The notes under the pieces were generated by a model. It had not been told where the DNA came from. It worked only from the letters and a program-made list of their open reading frames with translations, and did not search any database. From the NCBI GenBank assembly GCA_963667535.2, contig CAXXDU010000002.1:1860001-1924000 (forward strand): a stretch of DNA of 64,000 nucleotides, given 5' to 3'. Below are positions 34,562-44,041 of the stretch, piece after piece. The position numbers were made by a program, and so were the translations under genes. Position 1 is the stretch's first letter. Each line of letters begins with the position of its first letter. This stretch comes from UBA5614 sp963667535 (GTDB lineage Bacteria; Cloacimonadota; Cloacimonadia; Cloacimonadales; Cloacimonadaceae).

Positions 34562-36922
34562 TTACTTCATTAAGATTAATTTCTGCACTTTGACGTAATT
34601 TGCAGCAACCATTTTAAGAAGGTAAATACCTGAGTTTAGATTGTGACCATTATCATCTTTACCATTCCAGATAACATTATACGAACCTATATCAAGTTTT
34701 TTATCTATTATATTGCAAATCCTCTCACCTTTTAGATTATATACTTCAAGTTTTACATTGTTTTGTTTAGAAACATTGATAGTAATGTTAGTAATAGGGT
34801 TAAAAGGATTAGGATAAACTTGCAGCATGTTTGTATAGGTTGGCAAAACCCGGTTTATACAAGGTCTTCCATCAGATATAACTATGCTTACTGGGTTGTA
34901 CTGATATGTATAGCCGTTAATATCTATACTTGTAAGCCAATAGTAATACATTCCCGAAGTAAGTGAATCACAATCAGTAAATATGTATTGTGTCTCAACG
35001 GGGTTATTGGAAACAATCACTGTTGGACTTAGTTGCTTTGAACTTTCATAATCCATTACAGTATTACGTTTAATACAATATTTTTGCATACCGGTTTCGC
35101 ACTGTGTTGTCCATGTAAGTTTTGTTAAGTTTTGGGGAGTTATCATTGCTGTATAGGAAGTCAGTACAACAGGGAAAGTACCCAATCCATCATTAAATAC
35201 AATAATTAGTTTCCCGTTATTTGATTCAGCTAAACCCCTGATCGTAACTGTAGTAGAATCCTCAGAAGTAGTGAAATCTGCAGATTTCCACAAATCGTTA
35301 TTATACTTGTATCGAATAAAAGTAGGAACAAACCCCATACGTTTATGATAAAAGGTATAAACACCATTTAAAGAAGAAGATTCAGAGCAAGAAACAGTGC
35401 TCATAATCCTAGCATTAGCCATAGTATCATAACCATTATTACACCAATTGATTATAATGGAAAAATCAGAGTCTCTTGTATTGTCTGGGTCAACTTTAAC
35501 ATTATTATCTGAAAATTGAGGACCACCAATCACCGAAGGAATAAACAATGTTGTAGGTTCTCCATGCATAGAAGTATTTGCACCCTCACCGTGTGTTACT
35601 GGTTTTGTAGTAACCTGAATTACATTTGAATTAAATCCCTCGTTTGCATTATACGCTCTAACGCAGTATTTATATGTAGTATTACTATTTAGGAAATCGA
35701 CTCTAACCTTAACATCTTCAACCTTTAAATCATGATATCCATCAACATAAGTGATGCCGTCAGCTTGAAACACATCAAGATTGTATTCAGTTGCTCCGAT
35801 TACAGGTTTCCAATGGGCTGTAAAACCATTATAACTTATTGCTGTTGGTTCTGTGGCTACAGGCAATATTTCACCGCCAATGGTTTCCGTATAGCCGATT
35901 CTTGAAGGAACACCATTAGTCCTTAAACTTGAATACCAAACTTTAAAATTCATTGTTCCATCATTCATAGGGACAATGCTTGCCCTGTACAGGATTTTAT
36001 CCCAATCATAAGGTCTTCTATATAACAAAGGATTTGTACCAAAAGTCCAGTTGATGCCATCGGAAGAATAGCATAAATAGATTTCTCCACCTAACGGATT
36101 ATTCGGACCTACCTGATTAATCATCCAGTAATATCCATTGTAAAATATTACATTAATATGCCAGGTTTGCATAAATGAATTTGGACCATCATAAGAGATT
36201 GGTGCTATGTTGGTTTCTTGTATTGAAGCAGATCCTAAACCCGTAAGAGTGCTTGCTTCTCTGTATTGCACTTTCCTTGGAGTCCCCTCGGGGTCATAGC
36301 CACTGTGTATATAAGGGCATTTAACGTTCCACATTCGATATTTACCATTATAATATATAATTGAGGGAGATATTAGTGCTGTAGCATTCATGGAAGACTG
36401 GGCAAAAAGAACTGATTCAGGGCTTGTCCAGTGTACTCCATCTGTTGTTGATTTGTAGTAAATCGTCTCCAACGTCCAGTTTTCCAATCGTCGCCAGACA
36501 CAAAATAGTGTATCTCCTTGTGCAGATAATAAAAGATCTGGATCTGAATTATATGGCGTATTATTAGATGAAGCAGTCCATTCCACTGTACTTAAGGGAT
36601 TGTCAGGATACGTCGGAACAACCCAATTGATGTTATCATTCGAAGCAACAATACTTGGATTCTCATAAAATGAATTACTGTTTGGGTAAGGAGTAAAAGA
36701 CATCCAATATGTGTAACCATGCCAACCGCCCGGTATATAAAGCACATCAGGATGCACAACTTCATCACCTTGCTGACTATTACTGTTGTGTGTATATGAT
36801 GGTATATTTAATATTGTTCTTACTCCTGTTGTCGAATAAGCGTCAATATTTATTAATGCTATTAATCCACTACTTAAGCTAAGGAGCAAAACAAAAACTA
36901 TACCATTCTTTAATGCACTCAT
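34562..36922 (-). CDS. Secreted beta-propeller (glycosidase/sialidase-like) protein with FN3 and C-terminal sorting domain
   Basis: 786 residues. Signal peptide NGIVFVLLLSLSSGLIALI. Residues ~50-360 repeat blade-like motifs typical of five-bladed GH43/GH32/sialidase-like propellers (DPDLLLSAQGDTLFCVWRR, SPSIIYYNGKYRMWNVK, YLCYSSDGINWTFGTNPLL, YRASIVPMNDGTMNFKVWYS). An FN3 module (~365-445), a further beta domain and a sorting domain follow (QVYPNPFNPITNITINV, VYNLKGERICNI, GIYLLKMVAANYVKVQKLILMK). Catalytic acids were not assigned. The gene looks more AT-rich than its neighbours and sits between 79-bp direct repeats, suggesting acquisition by recombination. A consensus promoter precedes it. 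Confidence 0.8.
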   Translation of the reverse strand: MSALKNGIVFVLLLSLSSGLIALINIDAYSTTGVRTILNIPSYTHNSNSQQGDEVVHPDVLYIPGGWHGYTYWMSFTPYPNSNSFYENPSIVASNDNINWVVPTYPDNPLSTVEWTASSNNTPYNSDPDLLLSAQGDTLFCVWRRLENWTLETIYYKSTTDGVHWTSPESVLFAQSSMNATALISPSIIYYNGKYRMWNVKCPYIHSGYDPEGTPRKVQYREASTLTGLGSASIQETNIAPISYDGPNSFMQTWHINVIFYNGYYWMINQVGPNNPLGGEIYLCYSSDGINWTFGTNPLLYRRPYDWDKILYRASIVPMNDGTMNFKVWYSSLRTNGVPSRIGYTETIGGEILPVATEPTAISYNGFTAHWKPVIGATEYNLDVFQADGITYVDGYHDLKVEDVKVRVDFLNSNTTYKYCVRAYNANEGFNSNVIQVTTKPVTHGEGANTSMHGEPTTLFIPSVIGGPQFSDNNVKVDPDNTRDSDFSIIINWCNNGYDTMANARIMSTVSCSESSSLNGVYTFYHKRMGFVPTFIRYKYNNDLWKSADFTTSEDSTTVTIRGLAESNNGKLIIVFNDGLGTFPVVLTSYTAMITPQNLTKLTWTTQCETGMQKYCIKRNTVMDYESSKQLSPTVIVSNNPVETQYIFTDCDSLTSGMYYYWLTSIDINGYTYQYNPVSIVISDGRPCINRVLPTYTNMLQVYPNPFNPITNITINVSKQNNVKLEVYNLKGERICNIIDKKLDIGSYNVIWNGKDDNGHNLNSGIYLLKMVAANYVKVQKLILMK

Positions 36923-36964
36923 TAAGGCACCTTTTACAATATGAACTGATTCAATTATTAACTA

Positions 36965-36992
36965 ATTATAAGGACACATAGTATTTTGTCAA
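36965..36992 (-). promoter_or_regulatory. Consensus sigma-70-type promoter
   Basis: Minus-strand TTGACA, 16-bp spacer, TATAAT, about 40 bases upstream of the propeller gene. The best promoter match in the window. Confidence 0.75.
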
Positions 36993-37176
36993 CTAGAATT
37001 CAACACCAGAAATTTATCTTTGTTTTTCGATCAATTAATTAATAAGGTTACAGAGAAATATGCTCCTTAAGTAAGAAACATCGTGATAAATAAAGCATTA
37101 AAAATTCAGTACAATTGAAAGCAGATGAATTTATTACTATTCTTTATAGAGGGTATGATTAACATATAGATTCAGC

Positions 37177-38733
37177 TTAATAATCCAGATGCCAGCCAAA
37201 GACTATTTGATTATCCCATTTACTATTCGTGTGCTTTTCTGCTGCTTGTGAAAGAAACAACTTATGATGCTTCAGAATCCCGATGCGAAAAGAGTTTTCC
37301 ACACGTGTAGTATTAGTAATTACTCCCTGTAACCAATTAGCAGTGTCATTGTAAGAATCAGTAACGTAATCATCAGAGTTCGTCAGGAAGTTGCTACCAA
37401 AGCTGCCTTGCCTCATATAAGATACATATCCTGTATAGCTGCAATCCCAGGGAAGAGGAACGCTGAGTTTTGCTGCATAATGCAGTAGATTCGCACCCAT
37501 GGGAAAGCCCAGACAACGATTATCCTGAGTGTATTTATCGTACATCAGGTAATGTGTATATGTCCAGGGACGCACAGCAGTCATTTCCACCGTAAAACGC
37601 GGAGCTTTTCCCTCAACAATTTCGTAAGGGATTTTATAGGAAATTCCACCTTGATAAGCGTACTTATTTCCCCACCAATTGTGAAGTAACTTTTCGGGAC
37701 GAAGCTCATCCATCATAAAGTTGAAGTAGAAGAGCCATTGCTTGTGCAGAGTCCAGTCAAAGCCTGTATACATCGTGGCATTATCCCTGTCATGGTCACT
37801 ATCTGCCAATACACGATAGTAGGCTTGCGGCAGCAGGTAGTTAAAGTTAAAAGACGTATTGCCATAAACCAGCGTTTCCCCGGCAAAGAAATGGAAATTG
37901 TCCACCGGCACCCAGGAAAACTGATGAGCTACAAAATACTTATTAGGAAAGTTCTTATCGTTTAGCTGATTATTATCGTAAACAGCCAGAGTGCTGTCTG
38001 CCACGAGCTCTGCATTCATCAGGGACATGACAAAATTGCCTATCCGAAACTCAGCAGACAGATAAGCATAATCATTTACTCTGTCGTTGAGCAGAATACT
38101 GCCTGTGATGCTATTGCCAATATTGAGCCTGCCTCTGCCCAAAGCTGCTTTGATGATATTATCCTGATAATTGATTCCGGCTGTGCAATTGTTAAATTCG
38201 TAATGCCTACCATAGTATTTATGAAAGGAATCCAGCATCGGACTTGCTTCTATTCTTTGCTCACTTCCTCTCAGAGAACCTGACGTAAACTGCGAATGGA
38301 AGTTCCAGCGATTATTCAGCCAGGCTTGCTGATTAAAGCCGATATAGTAGTAATTAAACTGTTCGCCGGGAAAGAAAGTGCCCTCATAGCCCTGGATGAA
38401 ATTTGACCTATTAAAGAAATCCAATCCCTGATTCTTATAACGATATCTGAAAATTGCATTAGTATCCCGATAGTCAGAAAACATGCTTTTACCAAAGCGT
38501 TTAAAGGTTTCCCGGTTACGAATCGGTATTTCCCATTCAATAGAGTCCTGGGTTGCCGGAAGATTGGATGGCTCAGGAGTGGTATAATTATCTGACATCA
38601 GCGACATATATGGCGTGTATGTGAGCTCCGGAGCAAAGGCAGAATAGCCTATTGCTGCAAGGCAATCAGGGAATAAAACAGGTAATATTATTAAGATAAA
38701 CGCAAGTTTAATGTGTTTAATTATCATCATCAA
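37177..38733 (-). CDS. Outer-membrane beta-barrel protein, Wzi-like
   Basis: 518 residues. Signal sequence IKLAFILIILPVLFPDCLAA. The body has alternating aromatic strands throughout (FNYYYIGFNQQAWLNNRWNFHSQFTSG, FHFFAGETLVYG, WLFYFNFMMDELRP, FTVEMTAVRPWTYTHYLMY, SFRIGILKHHKLFLS) and ends in a C-terminal aromatic motif (VFGWHLDY) suited to BAM insertion. The layout, with a membrane-proximal HYLMY-type segment, recalls capsule-assembly Wzi proteins. The 5' end overlaps the stop of the upstream AMIN/TPR gene by 17 bases, so the pair is co-expressed. Confidence 0.65.
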   Translation of the reverse strand: MMMIIKHIKLAFILIILPVLFPDCLAAIGYSAFAPELTYTPYMSLMSDNYTTPEPSNLPATQDSIEWEIPIRNRETFKRFGKSMFSDYRDTNAIFRYRYKNQGLDFFNRSNFIQGYEGTFFPGEQFNYYYIGFNQQAWLNNRWNFHSQFTSGSLRGSEQRIEASPMLDSFHKYYGRHYEFNNCTAGINYQDNIIKAALGRGRLNIGNSITGSILLNDRVNDYAYLSAEFRIGNFVMSLMNAELVADSTLAVYDNNQLNDKNFPNKYFVAHQFSWVPVDNFHFFAGETLVYGNTSFNFNYLLPQAYYRVLADSDHDRDNATMYTGFDWTLHKQWLFYFNFMMDELRPEKLLHNWWGNKYAYQGGISYKIPYEIVEGKAPRFTVEMTAVRPWTYTHYLMYDKYTQDNRCLGFPMGANLLHYAAKLSVPLPWDCSYTGYVSYMRQGSFGSNFLTNSDDYVTDSYNDTANWLQGVITNTTRVENSFRIGILKHHKLFLSQAAEKHTNSKWDNQIVFGWHLDY

Positions 38734-39790
38734 GGCTAATTTTCTTTGGTTTTTTGGTAAAGCGTTTCACTTCTTTGGGACTGATGAGCAATTCACGTGC
38801 AATCTGCTTTTCATTCCAGCCGCTGTCCAATAGCTTCATTATCATATCTGTCTTGATGGAATCATCCAGAAGCAGTGATACTTTCTGTCCCGGTTTGCTT
38901 TCTGTCTGTTGTTTGTGATGACGCAAAAAGTCCAGAAGGATAAATATGGCAATCAGCACTACCAAAAGCAGGATAAACCATCCCCAGACGGGAACTTCCG
39001 CCAGCTTTATATTGACAGTCTTTTCTGTATCCTTCATGATACTTTGGAAGGTCGTACGAGGTACGACAATAGAAGTCGGCTTGGGTCTGGGAGCTATCGG
39101 AGGGACATACACTTCTGAATCAGGTTTATCGGCTATTTGTTCTTGAATTACCGTAAAATTCTTTTGTTTAAGCTTCGTCAGCAGGTATTGAGCATCCTTA
39201 TAATGATCAGAATCAGAAGAAACTGCTTCCAGTTTATCCTTTGCTTTGTCATAGTTATTTTGCTTCAGGAGCAGTTTTGCCCACAGGTAATTGACATCAA
39301 TTTCATAAGGGAAATCTCTTCGCATTTTCGCATATTGCTTCCCTGCGGTATTCCATTTTCCCACTTTCTCATAGAATGTCGCCTGAGCAAGTTGTTCTTG
39401 ATACGTATAGGTTCTCTTAAATTCAAACAAATCAACTACAATCTTAAATGGTGATTTCATCTCCATGGTCTCAACATAGAAGGGACCATTGGCAGCAATT
39501 GTTACAACAGCATATTTGCCTTTGCTCTCAGCGGAAACATTCTTGACCAGTGAACTATTGATTTGCTGTTCAATCTTCGCATTGGAACCATCGCAGTTGC
39601 GAATCTGCACATTTACCACGTGATTGTCCAAATCTGTCTGAGTAGACCAAACAGCTTTTTGAGATAAAGAAATCACGATTCTGGTTACAATCAGGTTTTC
39701 ACCATTATAGGTAATATTATCAATCTTTGCTTGAGCTAACAGCAGGCATAAACTGCTGAGCAGCAACAATAACAGCCCGATTCTTTTCAT
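38717..39790 (-). CDS. AMIN-like and TPR membrane protein
   Basis: 357 residues. Signal peptide MKRIGLLLLLLSSLCLLLAQA. Residues ~22-125 are beta-rich and AMIN-like (KIVVDLFEF). About 130-215 are TPR-like helices (QATFYEKVGKWNTAGKQYAKM; LLLKQNNYDKAKDKLEAV). A Pro-rich linker precedes a transmembrane helix at about 273-293 (VWGWFILLLVVLIAIFILLDFL). The cytoplasmic tail has a helix-turn-helix-like end (MKLLDSGWNEKQIARELLISPKEVKRF). This could link periplasmic peptidoglycan or peptide binding to a cytoplasmic response. The function is not known. Confidence 0.6.
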   Translation of the reverse strand: MKRIGLLLLLLSSLCLLLAQAKIDNITYNGENLIVTRIVISLSQKAVWSTQTDLDNHVVNVQIRNCDGSNAKIEQQINSSLVKNVSAESKGKYAVVTIAANGPFYVETMEMKSPFKIVVDLFEFKRTYTYQEQLAQATFYEKVGKWNTAGKQYAKMRRDFPYEIDVNYLWAKLLLKQNNYDKAKDKLEAVSSDSDHYKDAQYLLTKLKQKNFTVIQEQIADKPDSEVYVPPIAPRPKPTSIVVPRTTFQSIMKDTEKTVNIKLAEVPVWGWFILLLVVLIAIFILLDFLRHHKQQTESKPGQKVSLLLDDSIKTDMIMKLLDSGWNEKQIARELLISPKEVKRFTKKPKKISLDDDN

Positions 39791-39947
39791 GCTTTATTCA
39801 CCTTTCTATCCGTACCTGTCATCATTAATTTATTCATACTGACATCAAAAGCTGTGCGTTTGGATATAGTCAAGGAAATATTATTAAAGAATGTATTTTT
39901 GCCTTTATGCAGTTTTGTTTCCACAGGGTATTTGTAACGTAAAGCAT

Positions 39948-40103
39948 GTAATCCCGCATTTATGCGGTTTTGTTTAAGTGATACTTTGCTAATACGTAAT
40001 CTGATAGTTTAACTAATGTGTAATATAAATCTCATTCAGCAAATAATCCTAACGCAAGAACAATGTATTAAGATGTGGCAAAACCACATAAATGCGGGAC
40101 TAC
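39948..40103. repeat. Inverted pair of CCCGCATTTATG repeats
   Basis: About 25 bases beginning GTAATCCCGCATTTATGCGG are repeated in inverse orientation at 40079-40103 with two differences. About 106 bases separate the arms. Related to the GTAGTTCTGC family at 11.9 kb and 59.8 kb. Confidence 0.7.
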
Positions 40104-40120
40104 ATACTTCCCTGACCCTA

Positions 40121-40318
40121 CTGAGAAACAACTGAGAAACTGCTGAGAATCATCCTACTCATATCTTACATCTTCCTTACATCTTACTTAGAGGATAAAC
40201 CAGACTCAATCGAGGCTCAATCGGGACTCAATCGGGATTATCCCGATTGAGTCCCGATTGAGCCCGGTTTGAGTCCCGAAGAGCGAGTAAGAAATGTGTA
40301 AGAAAGGTGAAAGATCAA
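40121..40318. repeat. Long 11-bp periodic palindromic element (18 units)
   Basis: About 18 consecutive 11-mers in one unbroken register: CTGAGAAACAA-type x3, CTTACATCTTC-type, ATCGGGACTCA-type, then their complements. The centre (40220-40255) has 17-bp perfect arms around one T. The CTTACATCTT units on the left mirror GTAAGAAATG units on the right, so the whole ~180 bp is a long imperfect palindrome. The 39.8-40.5 kb gap has no gene. Confidence 0.95.
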
Positions 40319-40543
40319 AGTGGGTATACTTAAGGTTTACTTAAGCAAAACAACCAGGGAGTAACGTCTTTACTCTTTAGATGCAATACATACAGATTAC
40401 CTATCGGCTTAATCAGCTTTATACAACAAAATATTCTTTGCTGCATAAGGATTCGGATTATACTGTGCATAATATGTTAATTTTTTTCTTGACTTAATAG
40501 TTTTTCTGAGCATTGTATAAATAAATGAAAATTAGGAGGCTAT

Positions 40544-41416
40544 ATGTTCAATATAATTTCATTGAAAGTGAAGTGTCCAATCTGCGCTGCTTCGCTAATG
40601 GACAAGGAGCAGCTGGTTGATAACGAACCAGGCATTAAACTGAATATCAGCATGGGAAATAAGAAAGGTCATATCTGGTTGAGTTCGATTTATGAGAGTT
40701 ATAATTCAATAGCAGACATTGAAATTCCACCCAATGAGATTGCCACCTTCCAGTGTCCTCATTGCTTAAAAGAAATAACCAGTGTGGATACCTGCAAATC
40801 CTGTCATGCACCACTTGTGCCTTTTCATTTGGAAGAGGGTGGTAAGGTTACGATCTGTTCCAGAGCCGGCTGCAAGAAGCACTCTGTTGCTTTTGAGGAT
40901 TTAAGTACAGCCCTTGGGTATTTTTACGATAAGTACACCTATGTGCATGAAGAGAATTTTAAGCTTTCACCTCATCACGAAGAGACGACAATGGAAACCG
41001 ATGCAGATGAAGATAAGGAAACAATCAAGTCCGGTTCTTTTCTGTCTACCTATTGTCCGCATTGCATGCGCAGTCTGATTGAAGATCGCATGATTAAGCT
41101 CAAAGTAGAAAATGAACAGGGAGAAACAGGATTTATGATGCTGAGTCCGTATCTAAACGTCTTTACGCATAAATCCACTGTGAAACTTCCCGAGCAGCAT
41201 CCTATAAAGAGTATCCGCTGTTTTCATTGTGATGAACTGCTGTTTGTTGATGATAAACGCTGCCCTGTTTGTGATTCTGAGATTGCCAAGGTTTTAGTGG
41301 CTGCCATGACCAAGATGATAGATTTCTATATCTGCTCAAAGAAAGGCTGCACCTGGCACGGGCTGAGTGATGAAGATATCCAATCTATAGTATTGGAAGA
41401 TAGTAAGGACTGGTAA
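40544..41416 (+). CDS. Duplicated zinc-ribbon domain protein, NfnAB-associated
   Basis: 290 residues, no signal peptide. Two copies of one ~130-residue domain. Each has CPxC near its start, a CPHC or CFHC pair, a CxxC pair, and CSRAGCKKH or CSKKGCTWHGLSDED at the end (copy 1 about 11-130, copy 2 about 165-285). The same domain is fused to the N-terminus of the NfnB homologue two genes downstream. It ends 2 bases before nfnA. Probably a structural or redox partner binding zinc or iron. AGGAGG precedes the ATG. Confidence 0.7.
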   Translation: MFNIISLKVKCPICAASLMDKEQLVDNEPGIKLNISMGNKKGHIWLSSIYESYNSIADIEIPPNEIATFQCPHCLKEITSVDTCKSCHAPLVPFHLEEGGKVTICSRAGCKKHSVAFEDLSTALGYFYDKYTYVHEENFKLSPHHEETTMETDADEDKETIKSGSFLSTYCPHCMRSLIEDRMIKLKVENEQGETGFMMLSPYLNVFTHKSTVKLPEQHPIKSIRCFHCDELLFVDDKRCPVCDSEIAKVLVAAMTKMIDFYICSKKGCTWHGLSDEDIQSIVLEDSKDW

Positions 41417-41418
41417 GT

Positions 41419-42243
41419 ATGTTTGAAATTGTCCGCAAACAGGAAATGGCAAAGGGAACAATCATTCGTTTCGATATCGCTGCTCCCAAGATTGCACAAA
41501 AGATTTTGGCAGGGCAATTCGTAATACTTAGAGTCAATGAAACAGGTGAAAGAATTCCAATAACTGTCGCAGACGTAGACAGATTTGGCGGAACCATCAC
41601 CATTATCTTTCAGGTAGTAGGAAAATCAACTGCATTAATGCGGTCATTGGAAGCAGGAAGCTTTATCAAGGATGTGGTCGGACCTTTGGGAAAACCGGCG
41701 CACGTTGCTAATGTCGGTACGGTGATTGCTATCGGGGGAGGAACGGGCATTGCCATCCTTCACCACGTGGTCAAAGCTATGAAAGAAGCAGGTAACTTTG
41801 TCATCAGTATTATGGGCGCTCGTGAAAAAGATATGCTGATAATGCAGGATGAGATGAATTTGATTAGCGATGAACTGGTTATCATGACCGATGATGGCAG
41901 TTACGGAACGCGGGGTTTTGTTACAGAGCCGCTCCAAAAGTATATCCAGGAGCGTAAAGACGTGAAGCTGGTTTATGCGATTGGTCCCATTATCATGATG
42001 AAAAATGTATGTAAAATCACAGCTAAACATAATATAGAAACGATGGTCAGCCTCAATCCGGTAATGATTGACGGCACCGGTATGTGTGGTGGCTGCAGAG
42101 TCACAGTGGACGGCAGGACGCAATTCTGTTGTGTGGATGGTCCTGATTTTGACGGCTCAAAGGTTGACTTTGATGAGCTTGAAAAGCGTAATTCAATGTA
42201 TTTGAAACAAGAGAAAGATTCTCTCTTGTTCTCGATAAGATAG
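41419..42243 (+). CDS. nfnA: NfnA-like ferredoxin:NAD(P)+ oxidoreductase small subunit
   Basis: 274 residues. FAD domain (AGQFVILRVNETGERIPITVADV), NAD-binding domain (VIAIGGGTGIAILHHVVKAMKEAG) and a C-terminal 2Fe-2S Cys set (GTGMCGGCRVTVDGRTQFCCVDGP). Belongs to the sulfide dehydrogenase/NfnA family, which with NfnB couples NADH, NADPH and ferredoxin by flavin-based bifurcation. Directly precedes nfnB. Confidence 0.9.
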   Translation: MFEIVRKQEMAKGTIIRFDIAAPKIAQKILAGQFVILRVNETGERIPITVADVDRFGGTITIIFQVVGKSTALMRSLEAGSFIKDVVGPLGKPAHVANVGTVIAIGGGTGIAILHHVVKAMKEAGNFVISIMGAREKDMLIMQDEMNLISDELVIMTDDGSYGTRGFVTEPLQKYIQERKDVKLVYAIGPIIMMKNVCKITAKHNIETMVSLNPVMIDGTGMCGGCRVTVDGRTQFCCVDGPDFDGSKVDFDELEKRNSMYLKQEKDSLLFSIR

Positions 42244-42253
42244 GAAGGCAACT

Positions 42254-44041
42254 ATGTTGGATTATGATGTAAAATATCTGAAGTTTAAGACTTACTTAAG
42301 TACCTATTGTCCATTTTGCCATAATAGCTTCAATGTTAAACAAAAAGAGCACGACGTAATAGCCTTTAAGGGCATTTACCACGGCAAGGAAATGGACTTA
42401 CACCTCAGTCCTTATCTGGACGTATTTGAATCTGAATCTTCCGTGACCATCGAAACCGATGATAAACTGGATGATTTAATCTGTCCGCATTGTAAGAAAA
42501 GCATTATTGACCCAAACCGTTCTTGTGAAGAATGCGGAACTGCCGCTGCGCAGATAATTATCTCTGCCTATTCCAAGCTGATTCCCTTCTTTATCTGCCT
42601 CAAGTATGGCTGCCAATGGCATGGACTTTCAAAAGCAGATGAGAGAACTATCAAGCTCAAAATTCCCAGACAGGAAATGCCGGAACAAGACCAGAAGCTG
42701 AGAGTTCACAACTTTGTAGAAGTTCCTTATGGACTGACCACTGAATTGGCTTTACTGGAAGCCGGGCGCTGTCTGCAATGCAAGACTCCGAAATGCGTGG
42801 ACGGTTGTCCCGTGAATATTGATATCTCCAATTTTGTTCGTTTGATTGCAGAAGAGCAGTTTGATGAAGCTGCTAAGAAAATACGTGAGAGAAACATTTT
42901 ACCTGCTGTCTGCGGACGTGTCTGCCCTCAGGAAGACCAATGCGAAGGTAAATGCGTGCTCGGGATTAAAGACAATCCTGTGGCAATCGGTAATCTGGAA
43001 CGCTTTGTGGCTGATTATGAACGCAAAATGGATTTAATCAAAGTGCCTTCTGTAAAGAAGATTCCCAATAAACGCATTGCAGTTGTAGGTAGTGGTCCGG
43101 GTGGACTGACCTGTGCTGCGGATTTAACGTTACTAGGCTATTCTGTTACAATATTTGAAGCTTTGCATCAGGCGGGGGGAGTGCTGGTCTATGGCATTCC
43201 GGAATTCAGGCTGCCTAAAGCAATTGTGGAAGCTGAAATCGAGTACCTAAAAAAGATGGGCTGCAAAGTGGAACTCAATCATATCATCGGTAATATCTAT
43301 TCTGTGGATGAACTTCTGGAAAACTTCAATGCTGTTTATATTGGCGTAGGTGCAGGCTTGCCTCTCTTTATGAATATAGAAGGCGAAAACCTGAGTAATG
43401 TATTCTCTGCCAATGAATACTTAACCCGCATTAATCTGATGAAAGCATATCGTTTCCCGGAATATGACACACCCAAACCAATAGGGAATAGGGTTGCCGT
43501 AATCGGTGGAGGAAATGTGGCTATGGACTGCGCCAGGACTTCTTTGCGGTGTGGTGCATCAGAAGTTACGATTATCTATAGACGTTCCCGCAAAGAACTA
43601 CCCGCTCGTGAAGAAGAGACTATCCATGCCGAGCAGGAAGGGATAAAGTTCAGACTGCTGACTAACCCTGTAAAGTATATTGGTAATGATACAAATTGGG
43701 TGAAGGGAGTGGAATGCGTTTCCATGACTCTGGGTGAACCGGATGAATCAGGTAGAAGAAGACCAATTCCGCTCAAAGACTCCAACTTTATCTATGACTG
43801 CGATATGGTGATAGTGGCTATCGGTAATGGTCCCAATCCTATAATATTCAATACTGCACCTGATTTGGAACGTAATAAATGGGGTAATATCAATGTGAAT
43901 CCTGATACAATGGAGACTACGAAAGAATTTGTCTATGCAGGTGGAGATATTGTTACAGGTTCAGCAACCGTTATTCAGGCGATGGGAGCAGGCAGGATAG
44001 CTGCTAATTCTATCCATAAGAAACTTTCTAAAATGAAGTAA
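42254..44041 (+). CDS. nfnB: NfnB/GltD-like flavoprotein with N-terminal zinc-ribbon extension
   Basis: 595 residues; typical NfnB is ~465. Residues 1-~135 are the zinc-ribbon domain shared with the 40.5 kb protein (CPFCHNSF, CPHCKKSI, CEECGTAA, CLKYGCQWHGLSKADE). From ~145 comes the standard enzyme: ferredoxin-like CLQCKTPKCVDGCPVNIDI and CGRVCPQEDQCEGKC for 4Fe-4S clusters, FAD site VVGSGPGGLTCAADL, NADPH site VIGGGNVAMDCARTSLR and the C-terminal GDIVTGSATVIQAMGAGR. Glutamate synthase small subunit is the alternative, but the nfnA neighbour argues for NfnB. Confidence 0.88.
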   Translation: MLDYDVKYLKFKTYLSTYCPFCHNSFNVKQKEHDVIAFKGIYHGKEMDLHLSPYLDVFESESSVTIETDDKLDDLICPHCKKSIIDPNRSCEECGTAAAQIIISAYSKLIPFFICLKYGCQWHGLSKADERTIKLKIPRQEMPEQDQKLRVHNFVEVPYGLTTELALLEAGRCLQCKTPKCVDGCPVNIDISNFVRLIAEEQFDEAAKKIRERNILPAVCGRVCPQEDQCEGKCVLGIKDNPVAIGNLERFVADYERKMDLIKVPSVKKIPNKRIAVVGSGPGGLTCAADLTLLGYSVTIFEALHQAGGVLVYGIPEFRLPKAIVEAEIEYLKKMGCKVELNHIIGNIYSVDELLENFNAVYIGVGAGLPLFMNIEGENLSNVFSANEYLTRINLMKAYRFPEYDTPKPIGNRVAVIGGGNVAMDCARTSLRCGASEVTIIYRRSRKELPAREEETIHAEQEGIKFRLLTNPVKYIGNDTNWVKGVECVSMTLGEPDESGRRRPIPLKDSNFIYDCDMVIVAIGNGPNPIIFNTAPDLERNKWGNINVNPDTMETTKEFVYAGGDIVTGSATVIQAMGAGRIAANSIHKKLSKMK

